NCBI GenBank assembly: GCA_964599695.1
Contig: CAZRGP010000004.1
Coordinates: 62,001 to 126,000 of the forward strand
Reading direction: 5' to 3'
DNA length: 64,000 nt
DNA from: RUG11783 sp964599695
GTDB taxonomy: Bacteria; Bacillota; Clostridia; Oscillospirales; Ruminococcaceae
In this document: positions 43,863-52,286 of the stretch, piece by piece
Numbering within the stretch: position 1 is the stretch's first letter
Layout: each line of letters begins with the position of its first letter
Notes under the pieces: model-generated
What the model was told of the DNA's origin: nothing
Databases searched by the model: none
What the model saw: only the letters and a program-made list of their open reading frames with translations
Translations under genes and position numbers: made by a program

Positions 43863-44825
43863 TTATCCGATTGCCTCATAATCCGAGCCGAAGGACAACC
43901 CGTATTCCTGAGCAATTGCCGGATTATATTTTTTTGTGAATTCAGGTGCATATTCGATCTGCATCTTAGATATATCCTCGCCTTCCGCAAGAATACGATA
44001 TGCCATCAAGCCAGTTTGATATCCCAAGTCGTAATAACTGATCGTAAGAGTAGCAACGCCGCATTTTTGACAGATGCCCTCTTCCCCTGCAAATATAGGC
44101 GTCTTTGCATTCAGGGCGACATTATTGATCGTCTCAGCATACTCTGCCGCTTTGTTATCTGTAGGAATATAGATAACATCACTTCCATCACAGGCGCTCT
44201 GAGTAACTGCAGCGATATCGTTGGTGTCCGTAAAAGCGAAGGGCTCTGTTACGAGACCAAGTTCCTCGAGATACTGTGTGATCATTTTTACCTGGTATTT
44301 GGAGTTCGCCTCTCCCGAGCAATATAAAACACCGACCGTTGATGCCTCAGGGAAGATTTCCTTAATCATTGCCGCCTGCTGATCCAACGGAGCAAGATCT
44401 GAAGTTCCGGAAATATTTCTCCCAGAAGTTCCCTGGAAATCATCTATATCCAGTGCAGCACCATATTCGGTAACCGAGGTGCCCAGGATTGGAATCGTAC
44501 CAGTAGCAGAGGCGCAGGCACTGACTGCCGGAGTGGCATTCGCCATAATCAAGTCAACCTGATCGCTAACGAATCCTGCCGCTATCGTAGAACAGTTCGC
44601 TGTCTCTCCGGAAGCATTTTTAAGGTCGAACTCTACTTTGTCTGAGCCTAGTTTATCAGTAAGCGCATCCTGAAAACCTTGGGTCGCTGCATCCAACGCA
44701 ACATGGGGAGCAAGCTGCAGAATACCAACATGATAGACTTCAGCAGTATCAGAAGATGTCTCACCGCAGCTAACCAGCGCCGTACATAAAGCAAGTAACA
44801 GAAACATCGAAACAAGTTTTCTCAT
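43863..44825 (-). CDS. ABC transporter substrate-binding lipoprotein, PF04392 (TrpX) family
   Basis: A 320-residue lipoprotein. The signal peptide ends in the lipobox LVSC (Cys20). Family motifs are YHVGILQLAPHVALD, GTSVTEYGAALDID, VGVLYCSGEANS and YIPTDNKAAEYAETI. Proteins of this family bind tryptophan or other amino acids. The leader peptide upstream is rich in Phe and Tyr and has no Trp, which points to phenylalanine or tyrosine as ligand. I start at ATG 44825 with GGAGG 5 nt upstream. A longer open frame to 44891 runs through the leader terminator and is rejected. Confidence 0.9.
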   Translation of the reverse strand: MRKLVSMFLLLALCTALVSCGETSSDTAEVYHVGILQLAPHVALDAATQGFQDALTDKLGSDKVEFDLKNASGETANCSTIAAGFVSDQVDLIMANATPAVSACASATGTIPILGTSVTEYGAALDIDDFQGTSGRNISGTSDLAPLDQQAAMIKEIFPEASTVGVLYCSGEANSKYQVKMITQYLEELGLVTEPFAFTDTNDIAAVTQSACDGSDVIYIPTDNKAAEYAETINNVALNAKTPIFAGEEGICQKCGVATLTISYYDLGYQTGLMAYRILAEGEDISKMQIEYAPEFTKKYNPAIAQEYGLSFGSDYEAIG

Positions 44826-44846
44826 TTTTTCCTCCAACTGCCACAT

Positions 44847-44879
44847 AAAAAGCGACTCAGCCGGATTGACTAAGTCGCT
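44847..44879 (-). terminator. Leader terminator (attenuator) upstream of the amino acid ABC operon
   Basis: In minus-strand RNA a 12-bp hairpin (AGCGACUUAGUC with GGCUGAGUCGCU, two U-G pairs, 5-nt loop) is followed by UUUUU. It lies 31 nt after the leader peptide stop and about 22 nt before the binding-protein ATG. A competing hairpin (AAGUC/GACUU) uses its 5' arm and could act as antiterminator. Confidence 0.8.
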
Positions 44880-44909
44880 CAGTGACTTCATTTCTATCGC
44901 GATTTCAGT

Positions 44910-45005
44910 TCATCCGCAATTTTCAGTTTTTCTGCAAAAGAAATAATAGCCTTCAAAAAATCGGGCTTCATAGTAAAAATAGAAGTTATTTCCATTATGG
45001 ATCAT
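44910..45005 (-). CDS. Phe/Tyr-rich leader peptide (attenuator peptide)
   Basis: A 31-residue reading frame with ATG at 45005-45003, an AGGAAG site 8-9 nt upstream and TGA at 44912-44910. Residues 8-23 are FYFYYEARFFEGYYFF: six Phe and five Tyr in sixteen residues. A terminator hairpin follows 31 nt after the stop. This is the layout of ribosome-mediated attenuation: stalling at Phe or Tyr codons when the amino acids are scarce would favour the antiterminator and allow transcription of the ABC operon. It is too short for most gene finders. The function is inferred from composition and position. Confidence 0.8.
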   Translation of the reverse strand: MIHNGNNFYFYYEARFFEGYYFFCRKTENCG

Positions 45006-45042
45006 GATTATTTCTTCCTCACAACTGAAATTGCTGTTTCGC

Positions 45043-45071
45043 AGTTTAACGCTTTTATCCGATAAAGTCAA
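45043..45071 (-). promoter_or_regulatory. Promoter of the leader peptide and ABC operon
   Basis: Minus strand: TTGACT (45071-45066), 17-nt spacer, TAAACT (45048-45043). The transcript would begin near 45036, giving a leader of about 210 nt before the binding-protein ATG. Confidence 0.65.
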
Positions 45072-45137
45072 TGGTATTTTCTCATTATTTTCATTATTTC
45101 AAAAAAAATGTATAAAATGCCCTCTTTGACTAGAGGA

Positions 45138-48100
45138 TCACTCCACGGATTTCAGCGATTCGATCATTTCGATTTTTCTCAGAGGTTTTTTCGTCATAAA
45201 TAGCACTATTACAGAGAACACGATTGTGATCGCAAAAGCATACACAAAACTCATCGTCTTGATATTCTGGCCAAACATTATCATCTCCATGTTGATGACA
45301 TTCATGATGAAATGATGCTCAACCACCCCGAGTGGAAGGCCTGCTACGGCACCGATCACGGTCAGAAGGAGGATCTCCTTAAATAGATAAGACTCTACTT
45401 CACCAGGTCTGAATCCCAGGACTTTAAGTGTGGCGATCTCTCGGATACGTTCACTTATATTCACCTGAGTCAGGTTGATGAGTACTACAAACGCCAATGC
45501 TCCTGCAGTGATGATAATGACAAGGATGATCAGATCCAATGCTCTGATCATCGTGTTGAACTGTTCAGTGACTGAAGTGAAATCCGTCAGGCTCTCGTAT
45601 CCATCCATTCCATCCACGAGTATTTCAATATCCTCAGCCTGTGCGCTGGATTTTATTGCTATCGTATTGGCATGGAAAGGCTCACTGAAAAGAGCATCAT
45701 AATAATCCGATGAGATATAAAGATAGTGCTGGAAATACATCTCTACGATCTCAGCAACTTTTACCTCAGCCTTGATCCCATTGCGGGATTCGATCGTAAT
45801 GTAGTCTCCTTTCTGTATACCATTATTTTTCGCAAATTTTTCTGTCACAAATGCACCGCTGTTTGTGAGCCGGAGCGATGTGCTATGATCCAGAGCTCTG
45901 AAGTGAAAAATGTCGTTCGATTCTCTTGCATCCATCACCTGTACCTGTATCACATCTTCTTCGTCGTCATGATAATACTTGGAAGAATAAGACATGAGAG
46001 GCACCACGTATTCATTACTCAGGTCGCTCTCGAGAGATTCCCTTATTTCTGAAAGGGCATGGTCGTTATTCAGGCTGACAACAAAATTGTAATTGTATAA
46101 TTCACCGAACTGGATCGCGACAACGTCTTTAATGGAATCCTTGATTCCCCATCCGACAACAAGAAGTGCCGTGCACCCGGCTACACCAATGACCGTCATA
46201 AAGAAACGTGTTTTGTAACGAATAAGGTTACGGACAGTGATTTTCCCGGTAAAAGACAGTTTTCTCCATATGAAAGGTATCTTCTCAAGAAACACTTTCT
46301 TTGCGCTTTTAGGTGCTTTTGGCCGCATCAGCTGACTAGGCTGTTCCTTAAGTGTCTTCTCGGCAACAAGAGCAGTAACTCCACCGATAAGAACGCCAAA
46401 TGCCATATAACAAATAACAAGGTTTTTAAATGGAACCTGCATCATGATAGGCGGAAGGTCGTACATCAGTCTCCAGGTGTTGTAGATCACCGTCGGGAAT
46501 ATTCCCATTCCCAGAAACAATCCGACCGTGCTTCCGATAAGACTTGCGCAGAGCGCATATAGCACATACTTTCCTATGACGGCCGTCTTGGAGAAGCCGA
46601 GCGCTCTGAAAATACCGATCTGCCCTCTTTGCTCATCTACTAGTCTCGTCATTGTGGTCATACACACAAGAGCTGCCACAAGATAGAACAAAACAGGAAG
46701 CGCGATTCCGATCGCTCCCATCTGCTTGCAGTTATTGGCATACATGTATGATGAATAATGGCTTTCTCTGTCAAGAAGCATCCAGGACGCATCCGGCAGC
46801 TCCTCCAGGTCCTGATACGCTTTCCGTATCTCTGCCTCCGCCTTCTCTATCTCCTCATTGAAAAGAATCAGTTTCTCCTGGTACTCCTTGACTCCTGCAT
46901 CATATGCTGCTTTGCCCGAGTCAAGCTGGGATTGTGTAGAAGATATCTCTGCGGATGCGGAATCGACAGCTTCCTGCGCCAGACCGATCTCTGTTTTGAA
47001 AGCCTCCCAGGCCACCCTGTCCTGAGCAAGCTGAGTCATCTCCCTGTAGGTCTTTTCTACAGAACCACCATATTTTTCGTCGATAGACTCCATTGTCTGA
47101 TCCGCAAGTCCGGATGCCTGAGCCTGCTGCAATTCACGATATCCGCTGATCAAACGATCATTTACAGCAATCTGTTGCTCCTCACCCGTTATCTCAAGGT
47201 TGACTGAATTGAGTTCGGTCCGAGCGCTCTCTTTCTCAGCATCTGACTTTTCCGGATCTGCGATGACAGCTTCAAGTTCGCTTCTGCGCGGATAAAGAAC
47301 ATTGTTCAGGTTTGCGCGTCTTGCGTCAGTATCTGCCTGAACTTCTGCGATCCTTGCCTCATAGGCATCCGCACCGGAACCGCTCTGCATGGACTTCAGA
47401 GCGGTGTATGTACCATAATCGGTCAGAATCTCGGAATAGATCTCCTCGAAGCTTTTTCCGCCGTGCTGTGAGACGACTTGGTTGATCTTTCCTTCCACCT
47501 CTCCGTATCTTGCGGAGTACTGGTTTTGCAGCGAAGACAGCCTTTCCCTTGCTTTTCTCAGAACAGAGTTAAGGGAATCCAACTGTGCCTGATTTGCGAT
47601 GATTTGTATATTCGCTTCCTCCAAAGCTTGTTGAGCTTCATCCAGCTGAAGCTGAGCTTCAGATTTCTTCTCTTCCAGTTTCTTCTCGTTTTCTTCGATC
47701 TCACGGGTATATTGATCTACAAGTTTATCTTTCAGCTGCGTCTGCTGTTTGTTCGCGAACACTTTGAGGTCAGCTTTCAGATCATCGATACGGTCGTCAT
47801 AATTCTTACTGAAACCGTTCATATCCTCCGTGCCGGAGAAAACAACATACACTGTCGAATAGTATTCTCTCAGGAACGCAGAAGGGATTGTGTATACTAC
47901 CATATCGAGTTCAAGGTTCTTCAGCGTACTTGTCCCAAGCATCTTCGCGAGATAGGCCGGAGCCCTGGCAACACCGACTACCTCGACCTCACTCTTCTTG
48001 AGATATTTGGTAACATCATCGCCATCAAGAAAAAGCGTCAGACGATCTCCAACCTGATAACCACTATCCAGACTGTTATTTAAAACAACGACTTCCCCGG

Positions 48101-48476
48101 CATTTTCCGGTAATCTGCCGTCATACAGTTCAAACTGGTCGACATCACGTCTCGTTTCCTCCACCCTTGTGACTAAAGTGTTGCCATCTTCTCCCTGGGA
48201 GAAGACATCGATCATCTTGCTTGCGAAACAACGATCTACATATTCCAGCTGTTCGATTGCTGCAACATCATTGGCATCAAAGCCATAAGAAGAATAGATT
48301 TGTATATCCTGCAGGTGGTACCGATCATTATAGCGGTCGACACTGTCTTCCATGATCAGCCTAGTACTTAAAAGTCCCATCATGAAAGCAACACCGATCA
48401 TAACGATCATGACCAGTGAAATAAAGCGGTTAAAGCTTTTGCGTATCAGACGTAATGTGTCAATGTGGAACATCAA
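45138..48476 (-). CDS. Large FtsX-type ABC exporter permease with extracellular coiled coil
   Basis: A 1112-residue membrane protein. After a first membrane segment (about residues 15-35) there is a MacB-like periplasmic/external core, then a long coiled coil rich in Glu, Gln and Lys (about 240-600). Two FtsX domains follow, each with three membrane segments (about 640-740 and 990-1100; LVDEQRGQIGIFRALGFS and ISERIREIATLKVLGFR are the family loops). No enzyme activity is seen. Such proteins with a LolD-like ATPase act in peptide export, stress sensing or cell-wall control by mechanical coupling. Its start overlaps the ATPase stop by 4 nt. A weak 5-bp hairpin (45121-45136) and a T8 run follow. 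Confidence 0.88.
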   Translation of the reverse strand: MMFHIDTLRLIRKSFNRFISLVMIVMIGVAFMMGLLSTRLIMEDSVDRYNDRYHLQDIQIYSSYGFDANDVAAIEQLEYVDRCFASKMIDVFSQGEDGNTLVTRVEETRRDVDQFELYDGRLPENAGEVVVLNNSLDSGYQVGDRLTLFLDGDDVTKYLKKSEVEVVGVARAPAYLAKMLGTSTLKNLELDMVVYTIPSAFLREYYSTVYVVFSGTEDMNGFSKNYDDRIDDLKADLKVFANKQQTQLKDKLVDQYTREIEENEKKLEEKKSEAQLQLDEAQQALEEANIQIIANQAQLDSLNSVLRKARERLSSLQNQYSARYGEVEGKINQVVSQHGGKSFEEIYSEILTDYGTYTALKSMQSGSGADAYEARIAEVQADTDARRANLNNVLYPRRSELEAVIADPEKSDAEKESARTELNSVNLEITGEEQQIAVNDRLISGYRELQQAQASGLADQTMESIDEKYGGSVEKTYREMTQLAQDRVAWEAFKTEIGLAQEAVDSASAEISSTQSQLDSGKAAYDAGVKEYQEKLILFNEEIEKAEAEIRKAYQDLEELPDASWMLLDRESHYSSYMYANNCKQMGAIGIALPVLFYLVAALVCMTTMTRLVDEQRGQIGIFRALGFSKTAVIGKYVLYALCASLIGSTVGLFLGMGIFPTVIYNTWRLMYDLPPIMMQVPFKNLVICYMAFGVLIGGVTALVAEKTLKEQPSQLMRPKAPKSAKKVFLEKIPFIWRKLSFTGKITVRNLIRYKTRFFMTVIGVAGCTALLVVGWGIKDSIKDVVAIQFGELYNYNFVVSLNNDHALSEIRESLESDLSNEYVVPLMSYSSKYYHDDEEDVIQVQVMDARESNDIFHFRALDHSTSLRLTNSGAFVTEKFAKNNGIQKGDYITIESRNGIKAEVKVAEIVEMYFQHYLYISSDYYDALFSEPFHANTIAIKSSAQAEDIEILVDGMDGYESLTDFTSVTEQFNTMIRALDLIILVIIITAGALAFVVLINLTQVNISERIREIATLKVLGFRPGEVESYLFKEILLLTVIGAVAGLPLGVVEHHFIMNVINMEMIMFGQNIKTMSFVYAFAITIVFSVIVLFMTKKPLRKIEMIESLKSVE

Positions 48477-49174
48477 TACTCAATATCCTCGATCGGTTTC
48501 GGATTATCATTCAGCGTGACAGATTCGATCTTCCCGCTCTTGACACGGATGATCTTTTGTCCCATTTCTGCCAGAGCACTGTTATGTGTGATCATGACGA
48601 CCGTCATTTTCTGGTTCTTAGACATATCCTGTAGGACTTTGAGCACCTGCTTGCCTGTAATATAGTCCAATGCACCTGTCGGCTCGTCGCAAAGCAGCAG
48701 TTTGGGATTCTTCGCCACAGCTCTGGCGATCGCCACCCTCTGTTGCTCTCCGCCAGAAAGCTGAGACGGGAAATTATTGATCCTTTCCTCAAGTCCGACC
48801 ATTTTAAGGACAAAACGTGAATCCATGGGATCATCGCACAACTGTACTGCCAGATCCACATTTTCCTTTGCGGTCAGGTTCTGTACCAGATTGTAAAACT
48901 GGAAAAAAAAACCGACATCGAACCTCCGGTAATCACACAGCTCCTTTTCGCCTGACTTGGAGATCTCTTTCCCGTCGACCGTGATCTTTCCCGATGTAGC
49001 TGTATCCATTCCCCCGAGGATATTCAGAATCGTGGTCTTCCCGGCTCCGCTGGAGCCGAGGATCACAACAAATTCACCTTTATCGATGGAGAAAGAGACA
49101 TCATCCAATGCCTTGATCTCAACCTCACCCATCTGATAGATCTTACTGACATTTTGAAAATCGATAAAACTCAT
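48473..49174 (-). CDS. ABC transporter ATP-binding protein, LolD/MacB type
   Basis: A 233-residue ATPase with Walker A GSSGAGKTTILN, signature LSGGEQQRVAIARA, Walker B LLLCDEPTGALD and switch His in MITHNSALAE. This set is the MacB/LolD/BceA group that powers FtsX-type permeases. I start at ATG 49174 (MSFIDFQNV) with AGAGG upstream. The long open frame to 49303 overlaps promoter elements and is not supported. Confidence 0.92.
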   Translation of the reverse strand: MSFIDFQNVSKIYQMGEVEIKALDDVSFSIDKGEFVVILGSSGAGKTTILNILGGMDTATSGKITVDGKEISKSGEKELCDYRRFDVGFFFQFYNLVQNLTAKENVDLAVQLCDDPMDSRFVLKMVGLEERINNFPSQLSGGEQQRVAIARAVAKNPKLLLCDEPTGALDYITGKQVLKVLQDMSKNQKMTVVMITHNSALAEMGQKIIRVKSGKIESVTLNDNPKPIEDIEY

Positions 49175-49204
49175 CGCAGTTCCTCTCAGGATCGTACTGA
49201 ATTT

Positions 49205-49240
49205 ATTATACAGGCAATCTTTCATTAAAAGTGAATGAAA
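49205..49240 (-). promoter_or_regulatory. Extended -10 promoter with inverted repeat before the FtsX exporter operon
   Basis: Minus strand TG then TATAAT (49210-49205), with no good -35. A perfect 7-bp inverted repeat TTTCATT / AATGAAA (49220-49226 and 49234-49240, 7-nt spacer) is centred where the -35 would lie, as if a regulator binds there. A second extended -10 (TGA, TATACT) is at 49295-49290. Confidence 0.55.
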
Positions 49241-49353
49241 AGAAAAAATCGCCATCAATCGGCGGTCGTTTCTGTAAATGCATCTTTGCAGTATATCAGA
49301 CATTCAAGATACATCTTCGCTGTGTGATAACTGTGTAAATAAGTCATATTAGC

Positions 49354-49401
49354 GTGCCACAGGTGTGCCAAATTCGCTTCAAATGTGCCAAATCTGTGCC
49401 A
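49354..49401. repeat. Four-copy GTGCCA/TGGCAC direct-repeat array
   Basis: GTGCCA occurs at 49354, 49365, 49385 and 49396. The spacings from start to start are 11, 20 and 11 bp, so two pairs each repeat at about one DNA turn. The flanks (mostly AAAT) are partly shared. It lies between the tRNA-Leu terminator and the FtsX exporter promoters and looks like a regulator binding array. Confidence 0.7.
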
Positions 49402-49479
49402 TTTTTCCACCATTTTCATGTTATTTCTGTTACAATTCTTCTGAATTGTAATACCCACAAAGTACTATAAAATAGAGAA

Positions 49480-49501
49480 AAACCGCCATTTCTGGCGGTT
49501 T
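49480..49501 (-). terminator. Terminator of tRNA-Leu
   Basis: 9-bp perfect stem AAACCGCCA/TGGCGGTTT with a tetraloop, followed by a T-rich run on the minus strand, 6 nt after the tRNA end. Confidence 0.92.
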
Positions 49502-49507
49502 AACTTT

Positions 49508-49591
49508 TGGTGCGAGTGACGAGACTTGAACTCGTACGTCATGGACACACGCCCCTCAAACGTGCCTGTCTGCCTATTCCAGCACACTCGC
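49508..49591 (-). tRNA. tRNA-Leu (anticodon GAG)
   Basis: 84 nt including an encoded CCA. The acceptor stem GCGAGTG pairs with CACTCGC. The anticodon stem CACGT/GCGTG encloses the loop TTGAGGG, giving anticodon GAG, which reads CUC and CUU. The long variable arm expected of tRNA-Leu is present. It has its own consensus promoter at 49605-49633 and a terminator. Confidence 0.95.
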
Positions 49592-49604
49592 ATCAGCAAG
49601 CGAT

Positions 49605-49633
49605 ATTATATCAAACCGTTCTGACAGTGTCAA
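49605..49633 (-). promoter_or_regulatory. Consensus promoter of tRNA-Leu
   Basis: Minus strand: TTGACA (49633-49628), 17-nt spacer ending in TGA, TATAAT (49610-49605). Both boxes match the consensus exactly. Confidence 0.9.
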
Positions 49634-49689
49634 TGAAAGATTTGAAGATTTTTGTAATGAATCAATACCTACCAAATCCAGGTCATAAA

Positions 49690-50970
49690 TCATGAACGGT
49701 CGATATTATTGGCCACATCCTCCGCAGATATCTCAGCCACATCCTTCAGCTTACGCTGGATCTGTCTTGTGCGAACGCCAATAAGCTTATCCAGTTCTTC
49801 GTTTGCTTTCACGATCCTGTTCTGAGCATTCTGAAGAACCGCACCGAACGTATCGAACTCGGTTCGCACATCCCCAAGGACCTTCCACACCTCCGAAGAT
49901 CTTTTCTGAATCGCAAGAGTACGAAATCCCATCTGAAAAGAGTTCAACAGAGCAGCCATCGTCGTCGGTCCTGCAACGCTTACCTTGTAAAGCCGCTGGA
50001 TCTCATCCACAACGCCGATCCTCACTGCCTCGGCGTACAGTCCTTCTACAGGAAGGAAAAGAATCGCAAAATCCGTCGTGTAAGGCACCTGTACATACTT
50101 GTCCCGGATCTTTTTCGCTTCCTGTCGGATACGTGTATAAAGATCTCTGGACGCACGGTCGATCAGTTCCTTATCTCCGGTGTCATAGGCATTTAGCAGA
50201 TACTGATAGACATCAAGAGGAAATTTGGAATCAATGGGAAGATAGACCGTCTGCTGATCATCTCCTGGAAATTTTACGGCAAACTCAACTGGATCGTTGC
50301 TGCCTGGCTTCGTAAAAACATTCTGGTCATATTGTTCAGGTGACATGATCTGCTCTAGGATAGCGCCGAGCTGTATCTCACCGAATATCCCTCTTGTCTT
50401 TACATTGGCAAGCACCTTCTTCAGGTCGCCCACCCCGTTGGCAAGATTCTGCATCTCGCCCATGCTCTTATATACCGCTTCCAATTGATCCGATACCAAT
50501 TTAAAACTTCTGCCCAGCTTATCTTCCAAAGTCTTCTGAAGTTTCTCATCAACGGTGGTACGAATCTCAGCGAGCTTTTCGTTATTATCTTTCTGAATGG
50601 CGTCGAGACGCGTCTCCACGGTCTCACGGATATGCTCCAAGCTCCGCTCGTTCTGGAGAGAAGATGTGGCCATCCGCTTATCCATCGCCTCGAGCCGCTC
50701 ATTCACATTATTCTGAAGCGCAAGAAGGCGAGAATCTTCCCTTGAGAAAGAAGAGTCGAGAGTCTGCCCGATGGAGCGGTTGATTGCCTGTACAGATTGA
50801 GATGATTCCTTACGGGAGGCTCGCAGTTCAGCGCTCATTTCCTGCCTCATCTCCTGAAGCCTTTTTTCTGTCTGCTTATCACTGCTGTGAGTGAGCAAAA
50901 AACAACACAGGATCAAGGAAACAGCGGAAAAAGCAGTGGAAAGGATCAAAAGAACATCTGTAATGGTCAT
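49690..50970 (-). CDS. rmuC: DNA recombination protein RmuC
   Basis: A 426-residue protein. Residues 3-27 are a membrane anchor, followed by a coiled coil to about residue 190. The RmuC nuclease-like domain then shows KKVLANVKTRGIFGEIQL, LPIDSKFPLDVY near 265 and YTTDFAILFLPVEGLYAEA near 315. RmuC limits inversions between repeats and belongs to the restriction-like fold. It follows der by 5 nt. Confidence 0.92.
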   Translation of the reverse strand: MTITDVLLILSTAFSAVSLILCCFLLTHSSDKQTEKRLQEMRQEMSAELRASRKESSQSVQAINRSIGQTLDSSFSREDSRLLALQNNVNERLEAMDKRMATSSLQNERSLEHIRETVETRLDAIQKDNNEKLAEIRTTVDEKLQKTLEDKLGRSFKLVSDQLEAVYKSMGEMQNLANGVGDLKKVLANVKTRGIFGEIQLGAILEQIMSPEQYDQNVFTKPGSNDPVEFAVKFPGDDQQTVYLPIDSKFPLDVYQYLLNAYDTGDKELIDRASRDLYTRIRQEAKKIRDKYVQVPYTTDFAILFLPVEGLYAEAVRIGVVDEIQRLYKVSVAGPTTMAALLNSFQMGFRTLAIQKRSSEVWKVLGDVRTEFDTFGAVLQNAQNRIVKANEELDKLIGVRTRQIQRKLKDVAEISAEDVANNIDRS

Positions 50971-50975
50971 TACCT

Positions 50976-52286
50976 TTACCCTCGTCCGCGGATCATGATA
51001 CGAATTGGAGTACCCTCCAATCCGTATGTCTCCCGTATCTGATTTTCCAGATATCTCTGATAACTGAAGTGAAACAGCTCCGGATCATTGCAGAATACTG
51101 CAAATGCAGGCGGTCTCGTCGTCGGCTGGGTTATATAGTAGATTTTCAGCCTCTTACCCTTGTCTGACGGAGGCTGTACACGTGATGTCGCTCTCGCAAG
51201 AAGCTCATTCAACGTACCGGTCTTGATACGCATGGCATTCTGCTCATCTACATATTTGATCAGCTCGAGAAGGCGATCCACACGCTGCCCGGTCTTTGCC
51301 GAAATGAAAATAATGGGAGCATAAGCCATGAAACTGAAATCATTTTCATATTTCTTTCTCTGCTCCTGCATGGTCTTGTCGTCTTTTTCAACAAGATCCC
51401 ACTTATTGACGCAAATTATGCACCCCTTGCCCTGCTCATGTGCGTACCCGGCGATCTTGCTATCCTGCTCGCCGAATCCCTGAGTTGCATCCACCATAAT
51501 GACACACACATTTGCACGGTCAACTGCAGCAAGCGCTCTCATGACACTAAACTGTTCGATCTTATCATCGATACGCGCTTTTTTTCTCATTCCCGCAGTG
51601 TCGATGAAGGTGAATTTGCCCTTTTCATTCTCCACATGCACATCAATGGAATCTCTGGTCGTACCCGCAACATCCGAAACGATGACACGGTTCTCACCGA
51701 CTATTCGGTTGATAAGACTTGATTTCCCGGCGTTAGGACGCCCGATCACTGCCACGAGAACGGAGTCGTCCTCTTCCTCTTCATCCGGTTCATCCAGATA
51801 CGATACGACAGCATCGAGAAGATCCCCTGTTCCATGCCCGTGAAGGGATGAGACCGGATAAGGATCGCCGAAACCGAGAGAATAGAATTCGTAAAACTCT
51901 GCAGGAACAGCACCCAAAGAATCCACTTTATTGACAACCACAATGACCGGTCTTCCGCTCTGACGCAGAAGGTCAGCCAATTCCATATCGGCAGCTGTTA
52001 CGCCTGCCCGAATATCCGTAAGCATAAGAATCACTGCGGATGTCTGGACAGCAAGTTCCACCTGCTGACGAATATGCGGCATATAACCCGAGTTGTTACC
52101 GAGCTCAAGCCCACCGGTGTCGATCAGGGAAAACTTATATTTGCCCCATTCACAGTCCCCGATAAGACGATCCCGTGTTACACCGGGCATGTCATCAACG
52201 ATCGCTCTGCGCTCGCCGATCATTTTATTGAAAAAAGTAGATTTTCCCACATTGGGGCGCCCTACGATTGCAACTGTCTGCTTCAT
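50976..52286 (-). CDS. der: Ribosome-associated GTPase Der (EngA)
   Basis: A 436-residue protein with two tandem GTPase domains. The first has GRPNVGKSTFFNK and NKVDS, the second GRPNAGKSSLINR, DTAGMRKKA and NKWDL. A C-terminal KH-like domain ends with GTPIRIMIRGRG. This is the standard Der layout for 50S ribosome assembly. Its start overlaps the DUF512 stop by 4 nt (ATGA), a conserved clostridial neighbour. Confidence 0.96.
   Translation of the reverse strand: MKQTVAIVGRPNVGKSTFFNKMIGERRAIVDDMPGVTRDRLIGDCEWGKYKFSLIDTGGLELGNNSGYMPHIRQQVELAVQTSAVILMLTDIRAGVTAADMELADLLRQSGRPVIVVVNKVDSLGAVPAEFYEFYSLGFGDPYPVSSLHGHGTGDLLDAVVSYLDEPDEEEEDDSVLVAVIGRPNAGKSSLINRIVGENRVIVSDVAGTTRDSIDVHVENEKGKFTFIDTAGMRKKARIDDKIEQFSVMRALAAVDRANVCVIMVDATQGFGEQDSKIAGYAHEQGKGCIICVNKWDLVEKDDKTMQEQRKKYENDFSFMAYAPIIFISAKTGQRVDRLLELIKYVDEQNAMRIKTGTLNELLARATSRVQPPSDKGKRLKIYYITQPTTRPPAFAVFCNDPELFHFSYQRYLENQIRETYGLEGTPIRIMIRGRG

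Noticed and set aside
44826..44891. N-terminal extension of the PF04392 binding protein
   Set aside because: The extra residues come from the leader terminator and carry no signal peptide; a lipoprotein signal begins at 44825.
44826..45040. T-box riboswitch before the ABC operon
   Set aside because: The conserved AGGGTGGNACCGCG-type sequence is absent; the leader peptide explains the terminator.
49354..49401. CRISPR array or sigma-54 promoter from the GTGCCA repeats
   Set aside because: Repeats are six bases with 5- and 14-bp gaps, not CRISPR size, and no TTGC follows at the sigma-54 -12 position.
49255..49458. 67-residue open frame on the minus strand
   Set aside because: It crosses the repeat array and promoter region, has no ribosome site and no protein-like composition.
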